Assembly (NCBI GenBank): GCA_013339765.2
Contig: CM023457.1
Coordinates: 42,334,144 to 42,398,143 of the forward strand
Reading direction: 5' to 3'
Length of the DNA: 64,000 bases
Source: Haemaphysalis longicornis
Lineage: Eukaryota > Arthropoda > Arachnida > Ixodida > Ixodidae
In this document: one piece after another, positions 47,471-59,368 of the stretch
How positions within the stretch are numbered: position 1 is the first letter of the stretch
How the letters are laid out: the number at the start of each line of letters is the position of its first letter
Position numbers and translations under genes: made by a program
Notes under the pieces: generated by a model
The model's database searches: none
Told to the model about the DNA's origin: nothing
What the model saw: only the letters and a program-made list of their open reading frames with translations

Positions 47471-49279
47471 CACTAAACTATAAGCATAAGTGGAAAAAGG
47501 GTGTTCGGAGGCCTTTACACCATTTTTCTTCAATCTCAACCCCCTTTTCCTAGATCTACACCCTTTTTGTTTGAAAAAAGGGTGTAGATCAACTTCAACA
47601 CCCTTCGTTTTTCTTTGGGTGTTGAAAGGGTGTTCAATGAATAAGGTCATGATTTGATGCATAATAGCACTGTAAAGAACAAGACATCCCCTCATATACT
47701 CCTCTACTCGCAAGAAATTTTCAAACGCAAAAAAAAAATTGCTCGAATGCAATGATGGCTCGTTTCCATATGTGGTGCACCTCATGCCCTAAGTTTAGCT
47801 TTGGCGCGTGAAACACCAAATTGAACCTTCAAAGTTGAAAAGACTATAGCCGTGTGGCGAAAAGGGTGTTTACCGACTGCATGCAACACGCTTGGCTTTC
47901 TGTAGGTGGCTGAAGCGGTGTCAAATAGGTGTTCAGTTGCAAAAAAAAAAAAAAAAGAACAGCGAGGCTGGGGGTTGACCTAATTTATTCCGGTTTTGCT
48001 AAGTTTTGTTATGTTTCCTTAGCTTTACAATGTTCTTGCTAAGCTAGGATGACCGCTGAGGGGTGAGGCTAAGATTAACCGGCTTTTACAAAGCTGTTCC
48101 AGCGTGTGTGTCCGCACCCCCCCCCTCCCCATTTCCAGGAGATCCAAGAGGGAAACAAGGGAGGTCGGCCCCCAGCGTTGCTTTTTCTCCAGCCTTTCAC
48201 CACTATTGCAGGCTCCGCCAATTTTTTTGTCTTTTATAATCCAAAAAATACTAGTACCTTTGAAATGGTAGAGTAAGAGGTGCGCATACGCATACGCCCC
48301 TTGTGTTCACACTCTAGCAAGCTCGAAAGCCGACTTCACTGTTATAATATTCTATCTGCGGTTGTGCGCCCTTTACAGGAGCTGCAGTTCTTTTTCTTTG
48401 TATTTTTTTCCTGACGCCACCGAAACTAGCTCAAACTTAAAGAGCTTCACTGGCAATAAATTATGTCAATTCATATTGCTTTAAACATAGTGAGGCACAA
48501 AACACCCACCGCTTGTAGAAAATCTTCAGTCCACCCGTGTAAACAGGTACAAAATGCCTCCAAAGTTGGAGGTCTCAACCTTTTTTCTTAGTTGCCGGTA
48601 TTTTCTTACGCCATTTTGCTTTACGCCCTTTTTCTTAGTTTCAACACCCTAATTTGTACCTATACACCCTTCTTAGGAAAAGGGTGTTGAAATAATGCAC
48701 TCCCCTTTTTGAAGGGTGTTGAGGTGGCGGGGAATATTTGTTTCGTATTTAATAAAATTCAATAAATTATGAAACATAAAAACTACCTCATTTTGCCAAT
48801 GTTTTTGCAAATCCTCGTGTTGGTTTGTATATTCTCATAGTAAAATCGATAGTTCCCAAATTAGCGCTAAAATATCGGTTTTTTTGCGACAAGCCCACCG
48901 ACTCGATCGGGGGGCTTTCGTCTGCTGGATATAAAAGCAAGAAGAGCACACATGCACTCCCTGTAGCGCTTGCATCCCGTTGGTTTTCTTGCTCAATTCA
49001 TTTTTGTTCCAAGTGTAACTTGTGCATACATATTGACTGTCTGTGTTGAATGCTGCGCGCTCCACCGATTCACATTGCCACGCGTAGCTGGTGCCCCGGC
49101 CACACCCTTATTTTACGATGTTGAGCAACCTTACACCCTTTTTTTAGGGTGTTAACACGAACACCCTTTTTTAATCCAAATACACCTTTTTTTTTTGCCA
49201 AAACACCTTTCAAAGGTGTTCGTCAGGGACAAGATTCTTGCACCCTTTTCGGCCAAAAAGGGTGAAAGGAAGTTTAGTG
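47471..49279. mobile_element. CACTA-like non-autonomous element with GGGTGTT boxes
   Basis: Ends CACTAAACT (47471-47479) and AGTTTAGTG (49271-49279) are exact inverted repeats beginning CACTA, the hallmark of the CACTA/EnSpm superfamily. Inside are at least 18 copies of AACACCCTTTT or its complement AAAAGGGTGTT, mostly within about 180-640 bp of each end (47495-47640, 47866-47930, 48640-48730, 49108-49265), like CACTA subterminal repeats. No transposase frame. No matching 3 bp target duplication is visible (CCA versus TGT), which weakens the call. 47955-48090 holds an A tract and a GCTAAG-rich piece unlike the rest. Confidence 0.45.
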
Positions 49280-50125
49280 TGTTCTATTCCCGGCTTTGTC
49301 GTTACTGGCGTCGGTCGGCTCGAGCGCTGTAGCAACCTGTGCCTGAACATGTTTTGTCCGTGTTATGCCTTTTTTTTCTGTCCTTCAATTATTTTCGCAC
49401 TGATGCCAAAGCTAAAAGGGGTATGAGGACTGGTAAGTAAACTTTCTGCGCAGCTTCCTCGGATATATATGGGGGAAAAGAACTCTGATGGCCAATCTGG
49501 TTTCGCGAAAGAATGCAGCAGGTCTGTGGTGATCTGACGCAACGAACCCACTACGAACATTAGGCTGCACTACCGAAACTGCTACGGCATCGCCACCAGC
49601 TATAGTAGCAACATAGTACGAAACAGAGAAACTGTTTTACACCGGAAAAGAGGGGAGGCGGGGGCCATAACTCGGCAAATTGCCTCGAATTTGTTGCTAT
49701 GCGGCGCACGGAAAGCCTGTTTTGTGTGAGTCCCATTTCCAAAGAAAACCTCTGAGCAAGGGATTTGCCTCCTACAAAAGCTCTAGAGAAGGGCAGCAAA
49801 ATTATTCTGTATTGTTAAATACTTCGCGTTTTAGAAAACGAAAGGATTCCTCAGTTTTCCTTTCATCTGCCATTTTGACACGCGTCAAAGCTTGCATCGA
49901 TGTTGTTTTCAAAAGTGCCTTGAGACAGCCAACGAAAGGCTGGAAGCAGTCTGAAACTTCAGACTTCGTAACCGGTTGCAATGGTGCTGCCCGGAACAGC
50001 CGAGCAATGTCTGCACGTTATAAATCAAGACAACCGAGGTCCTGGCTCAGTGAGACTACCCAAGCTCTGCCGTGGATTGTCTTGCATACAATTCAAAAAC
50101 TTTACCATTCCTCTCTAAAGGAAGT
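49280..50125. other. Non-coding
   Basis: A + frame of 161 codons (49680-50165) runs partly into repeat D and has no recognisable domain. Confidence 0.35.
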
Positions 50126-50129
50126 TATA

Positions 50130-50765
50130 GACGCGCGAAAGCTTTCTGAGATCAAAACTGCGTAAAAAGCTGCGTCAAAACCATTCGCTGAAACTGCGTC
50201 CAAACGATCGTAAAACCTTGAAAAACCCAAATGGCAAACGATGAACGTGCCCATGGGACGATTTTTCGCGGACTGAGTAAATGTAACTAAGTAAGTAACT
50301 CACCTACTGGGCAAAAAACTGGAGGCTCACTAAGAGGGTTCAACTTATATTGAGAACGACTCAGCGGGCAATGGAACGGAAGATTATAGGTGTGAAAATT
50401 AAGGGACAAGAAGAGAGCGGAGTGGGTCAGGGAACAAACGCGTGTTAAGGACATATTAGTAGAAATTAAGAAGAAGAAATGGACGTGGGCAGGGCATGTA
50501 ATGCGAAGGCAAGATAACCACTGGTCATTAAGGGTAACAGAGGGGATCCCTAAAGAAGGCAAGCGTTGCAGGGGGCGGCAGAAAGTTAGATGGGCAGATG
50601 AGATCAAGAAGTTTGCGGGGATAAATTGGTCACAGTTGGCACAGGACCGAGGTAATTGGAGAATAATGGGAGAGGCCTTTGCCCTGCAGTGGGCGTAGAT
50701 TGGCTGGTGGTGATGGTGAGGATGAAGTAAATGGATCTACGAACGATCTAAATGTATACCGATAC
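50130..50765 (-). repeat. Dispersed repeat family D, copy split by an RTE
   Basis: Reverse match to 3819-4005: CGCTGAAACTGCGTCC, CATGGGACGATTTTTCGCGG, then after the insertion GATCTACGAACGATCTAAAT. Confidence 0.6.
50284..50725 (+). pseudogene. RTE-clade LINE 3' end, 5' truncated, with target duplication
   Basis: Begins inside the post-RT region (WRLTKRVQLILRTTQRAMER), continues KKKWTWAGHVMRRQDNHWSL, RVTEGIPKEGKRCRGRQKVR, WADEIKKFAGINWSQLAQDR and GEAFALQWA, and ends with TGGTGATGGTGAGGATGA. The 8 bp AGTAAATG occurs at 50276-50283 and 50726-50733, on either side. The ORF is shifted once near 50405. It can make no enzyme; it is a classic dead-on-arrival copy. Confidence 0.8.
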
Positions 50766-51625
50766 GTCGTTTATGAGATAAATGTATGCTATTGTGCCCC
50801 GTCTTCATGATCGGTCCGTGTATTGTCTTATTAATTATATCTAGAGCCGCTCCTTGTTCGCAATTTCCAGGTAAGCGTTTTGACACAATGAAGGCCCGGT
50901 TTCACGCATGCGCCGTGTATTCTGAGATCTTATCAGAGCTTTTCGGTCGACCAACCGATCTATCGATCGGTCCCACTGAGAAAGCTTTCTCTGTAATTAA
51001 AACTTGGCTGATTGATGTCCGCGAACTACTTTTGCGTCGCATGTCAAAACCAATTTGCATGCTTTCCGAAAGTAGAACAAACTTAAACTGGTAAAAATGA
51101 GCATAGCGAATTTAACTTAGAACGCTGATACTGGCAGGGTTCCCGGTCTCTAACAAGATGGCGACGGCTGACGGCCACCGCGCCGCCATTGCTCGTCACG
51201 CAGCGACTTCGGAACTATGAGCGCCCTCTCGTGGTCGATCGTTTCGTAATGTTGCCCAATGCGCAACCCTGCAGGTTGCCGTGTAGCTCCAACTAGCAGT
51301 GACAGTTGTGCTGAATTGGTAAGTTGTTTGCCATGGCTACGGCTTAACTTATTAACAACTTGGCACATTGCTGCGTAGTCAAGCCCAGATAAGTCTCAAT
51401 TCCACGCATAGTTAGGCTTCGAATCCGAGGAAATAGTGGTAATAATCGATTCTTCGAGGTGTTACAGCAACTTCGAGAGCTTGAATACCAGGTGAAAGTG
51501 CGGTAACAATTATAAGATGCATTCATAAAATTGGAAGTATTGTAAACCATCATAATTACATACGAGGCAGAGTGGTGGCAAAAATGCTTTTTTGGGGGGG
51601 CTTCGACGCTATGGTATTCAAATTT
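50766..51625. other. Non-coding
   Basis: No gene. AACAAGATGGCGACGG at 51152-51167 resembles a YY1 site but has no supporting context. Confidence 0.35.
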
Positions 51626-51629
51626 AAAG

Positions 51630-52780
51630 CGCTTCAATAAAGAGTTTTCGCCACAGTTCATGTGCCGAAAAGGTTCGGTATTCATGAATGTTATCAGGAA
51701 AATCTTACGACCGAAAGGGGGTGTCTTCAAGATTTCGTCAGCCAATTTTCTTACTTAAGGCGGGCAACAATAACTTGGCTTTGCCACAATGCACGCCCCT
51801 CCCCGCTGATGATGATGACGATGGTTGGATGTTGATTGCGCAAAGCCAACTGGGGCAAAGAGCGTCAGTAGAGTGGTTATATAGTAAGAATAAAAAGTAG
51901 ATACTAAAATCTATGGGCAGAAACAGCAGTAAAATCAATCGAAGACAAAGCTGTGTAATTCTGAATCTTATCAGGAAAATGATTTGCCCGGAAAGGGGGC
52001 GACTTCAAGCGGTCGTGAGCAAAACTTTGATCTCAAAGCGTGCAGCAATAAATTGGCTTTGCCACAATGCGTTCCCCATGACTTTCCCCTTCCACGTGCT
52101 CAGACATCCAACGCGCTCCTACCACCAGCTTTCCCCGCAGTTCAAGTGCCCGAAAGCTGCGGTATTCATGGACGTTGTCAAGAAAATCTTTGTCCGAAAG
52201 TAGGGTCTATTCAATAGTTCGTAAGCAATAAGTTTTACTCAAAGCGTGCAACAAGTTGGCTTGGCCGCAATGCTTTTTCTACGGCGCTGTCCACCCCGAG
52301 CCCGCGCTCAGAAAAATTTGCGCGTTGCCATAAGCAGCTTCCCCTGCAGTTCATGTGCCCAGAAGCTGCGCATCCTTGAGTGAGAAGTTTTCCTTGCGAA
52401 CGTTGAAACAGACTCCCATCGGGCGAACGATTTTCCTGATAGCATTCATGAACACTGCACCTTCTGGCCACGTGAAATGCGGAGAAGGAGGCTTATGGGA
52501 GTGCGTTGAATTTTACTTAGTGCGCCGTAGTTTGGGGCACGGAACGCATTGTGGCAAAGCCAACCTATTGTTTCGCTCTTTGACTAACTTAAGAATTCTT
52601 GAAAAGACTCCCCTTTCGGGTGAGATTACCCTGATAAGGTCCACGAATACCGTACCGTTAAGACGAAATAGTTGCAGGAGAAGCCGGTTAAGGGAAGGGC
52701 TTGGGATTTTTTTCTGTGCGCGTCGTGAGAGTACCCTTGGGGCAAAGCCAACTTTATAGCGAAAGCTAACTTTCATGCAC
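51630..52780. repeat. Satellite-like units, tandem then inverted
   Basis: A unit containing TATCAGGAAAATC-CCGAAAGGGG, AAAGCGTGCAACAA and TTGGCTTTGCCACAATGC occurs on + near 51685, 51968 and 52175, and on - near 52443 and 52637. Spacing between units is about 195-285 bp. Orientation switches at about 52400, giving a head-to-head array. The units have diverged considerably. No coding content: the long minus frame across 52513-53118 bridges two unrelated repeats. Confidence 0.55.
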
Positions 52781-52789
52781 AGCCAGCAA

Positions 52790-54898
52790 TGGCGGCCGTT
52801 GTATGGCACCACCGTCGCTTCAGCCAACAGCGCCGCCCGTGGCGAACCACTCGTCAGTGGTATGCCGGTGGCGGTCAGCGCAGCGTAGTTGTGCATGGCT
52901 TTCTGTCGTTCTGCTGCGGTGCGGTTTGCAAAGCGTAGATAACCACAGCGACTTTTTCGGATCGGTAAATATTGAGCGTGGATGTGACCTTTACGAGGCA
53001 TGCCTAATGTGTGATACACGCCCATACTCAGTAATTGCAAATAGCAGACGACACTCAATGCGACAAGCCGGAAGTCAAGCTGGAAGTGCAAGTCCTTTCG
53101 TTCGTGCAAATGTTTCATCTCTGCATACAGTTTGGCGAATCGAGGAATACATTGCAGCTAAATGCTCCTGCAAAGCTGGTGTTTGCAACCTATTCAGGAA
53201 TACTGCGGTGCTGGCCTTTGGCAGTTGATGACGAAACGGCGTCGTGCACAAGCGAAAAACAAAGTTGGGGGTGCCTTCTCAGATTTACCCCAAAACAGAA
53301 ATAGTAACAGACGATACTCGTTAACTCCATCAACTAACGTAGAAGAATCGTGTTTAGTTTCTCAGAAATACGTTTACTACAGCCATCGGGAATCGTTTAC
53401 AGAATAAAGACCGCATGATAGAAGAACGTTATTGCTTGTCGTGGAAAAGCATTGCTTTATTAGACTTGCAATGTTTGCTGACAAGTTGGTTAGTGTTTTT
53501 TTCAAAAAACAATACCTGCGTGCGTGAAGGACGAGAGACAGGGGGGTGCGAAAAACCTGCCTTTAGTTTTCCAACTGAGTGCTGCGGTCGGGTTTTACAA
53601 GCTGCCACCTACGCTTGAAAAATCATGCACTCTTCCGCCTGGCGACGATGGTGGTTTATCTCAAAGCTTTCTCGTGTGCGTTTCCTTGGTTTGCTTCGGG
53701 ATTTAAACTTTGACTAGTTGAGCTTTCAATTTGACCAGCACGCAGCGTCTTTGATTTTCATCTTATCCCATTCTATTTCGCACGAAGAAAGCTCCGCGTT
53801 CAACCATCGTCGTCGTTAGACGGAGGGCTGGGCGATTTTGGTGTTTAATTTTGCACTTCCACGACCCCTCTTCAGACCTTAACTGCTCCCAGTGTGTCGG
53901 AAATGCGTCTGGGCTGGAGGACTGGGGCTGATGCACCCCTATTTTAGGCTAGTCGCGCGTTTTTGGTTTCTTCACAAGGCATTACGCGATTTTTTAGGTA
54001 CTCGGCTAAAGATACTTAAGCAATTGATAAAAAAGACGGGCTGAAGCTAACACTGCCACATTTTTTAGTCTATCGGTGCCAGCCTTTATTCAGAGAACGT
54101 GGTAAAAGGGAAGCGAAGGAGGGATGGTTTTTAGCTTGGGCTGTTGGGTGGTTGAATAACTGGGTCTTGACAAAAGACGACTACAAACGGGGGTTTCCGC
54201 TTCAGCTCTCAGGCTACCATGCTGTCACTCAAGAAAACCGAAGGCACAAAGCTCACTGTTGCAGAAAGAAAGTGTAAACTGCAGCGACGTTTCCACGGCC
54301 ACGCGGTAATATATCTCGTACGTGCGTGCCTTTCCCTTCAAAGCACACATATAGGGGTATGGAAGGTTGGCGTGGAAACAATAGTCATTCAAAATAATAC
54401 TAACGGATACTAAATGGATACTAATATAATAGTTTTATTCCTACTCAGATAGCGCGGAGCCAGGCGCAGAGCGCGCTCAAAAGAAGTGCTCATGTCAATG
54501 TAGACCGTTCCCAATCTTAGAAGCGTCCAGTAACTTTACATAGCCGTTGGTGCATTTAAGAAAAGATGAATACTAATAATAGTAGTTTTATTCGTACTCA
54601 GATCTGGTGGAGCCAAGCGTAGATCGCTGCAAAAAAAAAAAGCTCGTCATTGTAGCCCATACCCAATTTAAGAAGCGTCCGACAATTTTACGTAGCCGTC
54701 ATTGCATCTAAGAACCCTACACATCTCTCTAGACTTCGTTTCACCGCACGTAGCCGCTCTTGGCCCCACCAAACCATTCAAAGCAACGAAGCAAACCCGG
54801 CAAAACCGATGGAAGGCTGCGTAGTTCAATGCACTGGCTCATTCCACTGACGAGGGGAGCACCGAGTAGTGGCACCACCCGTCCAGCTGCCTGGTCCC
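52790..54898. mobile_element. 2.15 kb TIR element, copy 1 (left end lost)
   Basis: Aligns throughout with 61800-63932 in the same orientation. Landmarks are GGCGGCCGTTGTATGGCACC, CGGATCGGTAAATATTGAGC, GTGGATGTGACCTTTACGAG, AATCATGCACTCTTCCG and TCAGCCTTTATTC-type segments. It ends CCAGCTGCCTGGTCCC next to TATATAAA. The left terminal GGGACC is missing: it abuts the satellite-like array instead. Inside, a block of about 160 bp starting TAGTTTTATTC-TACTCAGAT occurs twice in tandem (from about 54429 and 54590). No conserved open frame. Confidence 0.7.
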
Positions 54899-55920
54899 TA
54901 TATAAAACGTGACACCACACAATTCTGTGGGAGGCCATCGAAATGAAACGCAACACGGCAAGCAATTTCACTTCAGAAGCAAACGTTTAGCAGGCCTACC
55001 CGCGGATAAAAAGGACGCAACCCACCCGTCCCTTGTTGGCGTGTTGTAACCTCCACTGGCCTGTGGCCCCAAGGCACTGCGTAAGAGGTAATGCAAAGGA
55101 AGCGCACAGCAGCAAAGCCAACTTAAGAGTAAAAGATGGAAGCAAAGGCAGAAATCTCGGCAGACGTGCCAATTATAATGCATCGTGCATCTGCTATTGC
55201 CACGTCCCATTTCCAAAACGGTACAGAAGCGGAACTTCCTGCATGGTGCAAGCACCAGTGAAACGTGATGCGCGGGTGCACACTGCACCTAAAGCAACCT
55301 CGAAGCTAATACAGCGAAAAACCGTTACTTGAAAAATCTAAATATTTTAGATCTGTTTTCGGAAAAATTGCATGCAGCCGATATTCCACCCCGGTTGAGA
55401 AAAAAAAAAAAGTTGGCAATTGAATTAGACACTTTTGCATTAAAACTCCCTTGACTTGAAGGATTTAGTACTGTATGGGCTCTATAACCCAGGTGGCTAC
55501 AAGTGGTACCACAGACTATACCTCAAAGTCATGAAGGTAAAACGGCGGTCTCCTGTTCAGCAGTTGGTCCAACAAATATCGCTTTAGAGTTTGAGACGAA
55601 CCATTAAATGTACCTAGGTGCATACAGCACGGGCCATTTCAGAACTGGTACATATTTCTCGCAAGCACCATCAAGTACATGACAGCTACTGGTATTGACG
55701 TCACCCACTTTAGAAGTTTGTGTAGTGCAGTGAAGGTGCAGTGGGTGCGAAACCAGTGCTTCCTATGGAGGAGCCGGGAAGGAATGCGTGACACTGCATA
55801 GGCGTTTAATAAACCCGCGTTCATTGACAGCTTCCTCGAGAAACTCATAGTACGGATGGCAGCGCTTCGCTCTAGTGAGGCGTTCCTGGCTCCAATTTCC
55901 TAACCTCAGGGCGTCCTCCC
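54899..55920. other. Non-coding
   Basis: No gene recognised; short overlapping frames only. Confidence 0.35.
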
Positions 55921-55924
55921 TCCC

Positions 55925-56227
55925 GCCATAAAAGCGACTGCTTACCCGTTTACCTGTATATTCTGCTCCTGCCACGCACTCTCTACCACTTGGTATGGAA
56001 AGGCCAACACAAACCATCCCTAACTTGTAATCCGTGCGGGTCACCCGGCCAGCAGTCAAGCTCCGACCTTGCATCCTAGTGCCGACTATAGTGGTGAGGA
56101 CTGGTACAGCCGCGGGAGACCCGACATCAGTGCTTACTCGCTATAAAAGCTTATAGTCTCTCTCTCTCTCTCTCCCCTTCTTCATCCTCTCTCCTCTCTT
56201 CTCTCTCCTCTCTCCTCTCTCTCTCTC

Positions 56228-56273
<46 letters not shown>

Positions 56274-56278
56274 GTGAG
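55925..56278 (+). repeat. LINE 3' end fragment with CT tail
   Basis: 55950-56010 reads RTLYHLVWKGQHKPSLTC, like the C-terminal LYHILWACQ-NPSL motif of the tick I/CR1-like LINE. It is followed by GTGCCGACTATAGTGG-type 3' sequence, TATAAAAG and a CT microsatellite (56158-56271), the same order as at 43000-43400. Confidence 0.4.
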
Positions 56279-56279
56279 G

Positions 56280-57040
56280 AGTGATTCATTTAGCTAGAGA
56301 AATTTTTGTTCTCCCGAACGGACATTCTGTAAAGGCTATGTTCTTATAACATCCCTATTTAATACTGCGGAAGGCACGGAATGCAGGTGTTTTTATACAT
56401 GCAACGGCACCGTGCTCCAGCTGGCGTAGCCGGCCAGCTCAGGTGCCATAGAAGAGGCAGGATTTGTCCAGAAAAATGCTTTATTTACCACGACTGAAAC
56501 AAAGCGTATGAATGAGCTCTGCCTCAATGTGATGTGTTGCTCCGGTGGCAGTAAGCAGCGCTTGACACTTGTTCCAGGGGAGACTGCAGGCACGGAAGCT
56601 GGATAGCTTCGCATGGGAAGAGAAACCCCTGCCTTCTCCATACTGTACTCCTCGGAAGGCAGCATCTGAAGCAAAAATCAGGCAAATGTAAAGAACATCG
56701 CAAGCAGCGAAGTGACAACGGGCGGGTACTATGAACGCCAGGCAGCAATGGATAGAGAGAAATGGAAGGTTATTTTATGCGCACGCTTCTAATATATCAC
56801 AGGCGCATAGAACAGACAATGTGCGTTCTAGAAGTGTACCCAGTTTTTTTCAGCGTCTACTGAAACGACCCGGCAATAAGCTCTATGGCAGGGAGGTACA
56901 GCAATATGTCGCATTCCAGACCTGGGTTTCAGTGCCAGCGCACTGATTTTTTTATTCGTTGAAAGGATTTTTATCGCAAATTTGTTATCGCATGCCATTG
57001 TACCTTTTGTACCAGTGAAAGTATTGACGGTATAGTGCAC
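56280..57040. other. Non-coding
   Basis: No gene recognised; frames below 95 codons. Confidence 0.35.
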
Positions 57041-58440
57041 CGACGGTGGAAATTTTGCATTGATGAGTCAACCAGCAGACGGCAAATATACTGGGACTGC
57101 GGTAATTTTGGTTCAGAGAAAGTAGTAAAGTTATACGCCATCCGATCTCTGAAATTCTGGGCCAGTTAAATTAGAAAGCCTATAGTCCAGCGGACGGCGC
57201 AAATTTCGCAGTGGTGAAAGTAGTAAAGCTACAATTCAGTCAACGACGGAAACTTTAGAGCAGTGAAAGAACTAAGGCTAAGGTCCAGCCGACGGCGGAC
57301 GTTTTGGTCCAGCGAAAGTGGTAAGGCTAAATATTGTCCAGCTTAGGCCAGAAATTCTTGGCCAGTGAAAGTAGTAAGCCCGGCCGACTGCGGAAATTCT
57401 GGGATAGTGAAAGTAGTACGGCTATAGTCCAGACTCCAGCCGACGGCGAACATTTTTGGGCAATAAAAACATTAAGGCTATAGTCTAGCCGACGGCGGAC
57501 ATTTTGGTCCAGCGAAGGTAGTAAAGCCCGTTCTACATGGCGCGAATTTCGCATGCGGATTCGCAGCTGCGGCGCCGCTCGTGCGTCCAAACGATCTTTT
57601 TTTTTTTTCACTGCTGCGACAAATTGCCAAAGGCAAAGCGGTGTTCACAGGAGAAGTTCGGATGTTCCAGACATTTGGCACTTGCCACAGCAACGAGAGT
57701 TGATCGTTTTGCCGCACGAGCGGCGCCACCGATGCGAATTCGCAGGCAAAATTCGCACCATGTAGACGGGCTCAAAGGTATACGCCAGAAATTGGGGGCA
57801 GTGAAAGCAGTAAAGCTACATTCACGCCGACCGCGGAAATTTTGTACCAGTGGAAATTCGAAAGTCTAATCCAGCAGACGCCGAAACTTTCGGGACAGTA
57901 AAAGAAGTGAGCCTATAATCCAGCCGACTGCGGAAATTTTGGGATGGTGGAAGTGCTAATCCTTTAGTCCAGCCGACAGGGGGAATTTCGGGCCACTGAA
58001 AGTAGTAAGACAATGAAGGTGCGTCCAGCCGACTGCGTAAATTATGGGCCAGTTAGAGTAGTAAGTATACTCTAACTGGCCCTAAATTTCCGCAGCCGTC
58101 TCGAGTATACTATAGTCCAGAAGACTAAGAAAATTTTTGGGCAGTCAAAGTAGTAAGGCCATAGTGCAGTCGACAGAGGAAATTTTGGTTCACTGAAAGT
58201 AGAAAGGCTATGGTCCAACCAAAGCCGACAATTTTGGGACAGTGAAAATATTAATGGCTGAAATTCTGGAGCAGTGAAAGTACTAAGGCTATTGCCCAGC
58301 CGACTGCGGAAATACGGGGGCAGTGAAAGTAGTTATAAGGCAGCCGTCAGAGAAAGGTTGGGGCAGTGAAAGTAGTAAAGCCGACGGCGGAAATTTTGTA
58401 GCAATGAAAGCACTAAGGCTGTCCAGCCTTAGTGCTTCCA
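57041..58440. repeat. ~50 bp minisatellite array, highly diverged
   Basis: About 22 units of the form GCCGACGGCGGAAATTTTGG, G-CAGTGAAAGTAGTAAGGC, TATAGTCCA. The AGTGAAAGTAGTAA core recurs roughly every 45-55 bp (for example 57206, 57260, 57366, 57408, 57995, 58193, 58323, 58364). Units differ by 10-30 percent. A MITE interrupts it at 57536-57771. Two hairpins lie inside: 58048-58084 (GGGCCAGTTAGAGTA arms) and 58407-58438 (AGCACTAAGGCT arms), where units are inverted. Confidence 0.7.
57536..57771. mobile_element. 236 bp MITE with ~65 bp inverted ends
   Basis: Left arm GCCCGTTCTACATGGCGCGA, GGATTCGCAGCTGCGGCGCC, GCTCGTGCG pairs with the right arm ending CGAATTCGC, AAAATTCGCACCATGTAGAC, GGGC. 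The arms span about 57536-57598 and 57704-57771, with mismatches. A T tract lies in the loop. The target duplication is not clear, so I do not name a superfamily (Harbinger- or hAT-type are both possible). Confidence 0.7.
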
Positions 58441-59104
58441 CTAAGGTTGGACAATATTTCCCACTAAAGGTCAGTTGGAAACATTGGAAGAGGCGGTCGC
58501 AACAATCGAGGAGATACAGGGGTGGGATTTGGAGAGACAAGTAACCTGAGGTTGGTGAACACATTCTTCTGCAAACAAAATTTTGGAAATTGACATGGAA
58601 GTGCTTCAACGGTTCAACAAAAAATGAAATTGACTTCATTTTGTGGGCAACCCAGGTACTGCGCAGGACGTAGAGGTGCTAGGCAAGATTCGAAGCAGCG
58701 ATTATAGAATGGTTAGATGCAAAGAAAGGCTCAATCTCAAAAGAGAAAGAAGAAAACTCGTGAAAAGTAAGCAACCCAGCCTGAAGTCAGTCAGAGACAG
58801 GACGCAGAATACTTCAAAACAAACTCGATCTTCCAAACAAAGAGAACGAGGATAGTCTAGCCAGGCTCAATGACAACCTAATAATGGGAATACAGAATCG
58901 GCAGTAGCTATGGGAGAAGCAGCATATAGGAAACTAACAAAAAAACTATGTCATAAAACCAAGGAGCTCATTGCGAACCGTCAGAACATGAAAATGTCAA
59001 GTACGGTGAACCAAATTGATTTAGCATATCTGTCGGAACTGATTAATAGAAGCAAAATAAACGACATTCGTACATGCAACGTGGCCGTAATCGAGGAAAT
59101 GCTG

Positions 59105-59368
59105 GAAATCATCATCATCATCATCACCACCATCACCAGCCAATCTACGCCCACTGCAGGGCAAAGGCCTCCCCCATTATTCTCCAATTATCTCGGTCCT
59201 GTGCCAACTGTGAACAATTTATCCCCGCAAACTTCTTGACCTCATCTGCTCATCTAACTTTCTGCCGCCCCCTGCACCGCTTGCCTTCTCTAGGGATCCA
59301 CCCTGTTACCCTTAATGACCAACGGTTATCTTGCCTTCGCATTACATGCCCTGCCAACGTCCATTTCT
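59105..59368 (-). pseudogene. RTE 3' end nested in the RTE at 58636
   Basis: Minus-strand 3' end of the same family as 16651-17205; the two share CAGGGCAAAGGCCTCCCCCA, AACTTCTTGACCTCATCTGC and CTCTAGGGATCCACCCTGTT. The tail is the CATCATCATCATCATCACC tract at 59109-59133. 5' truncated just inside the C-terminal coding end. No certain target duplication. Confidence 0.75.

Noticed and set aside
51152..51167. YY1-type AAGATGGCG site, and several TGACGTCA CRE palindromes across the window
   Set aside because: Single short motifs with no TSS, first exon or conserved context; not enough to call regulatory sites.
52513..53118. 201-codon open frame on the minus strand
   Set aside because: It spans the junction of two unrelated repeats, and the part inside the 2.15 kb element has stops in the sister copy at 61790-62100, so it is not conserved.
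57041..58440. CRISPR-like regular repeats
   Set aside because: Units are contiguous, diverged and without unique spacers, in a eukaryotic genome; it is a minisatellite.
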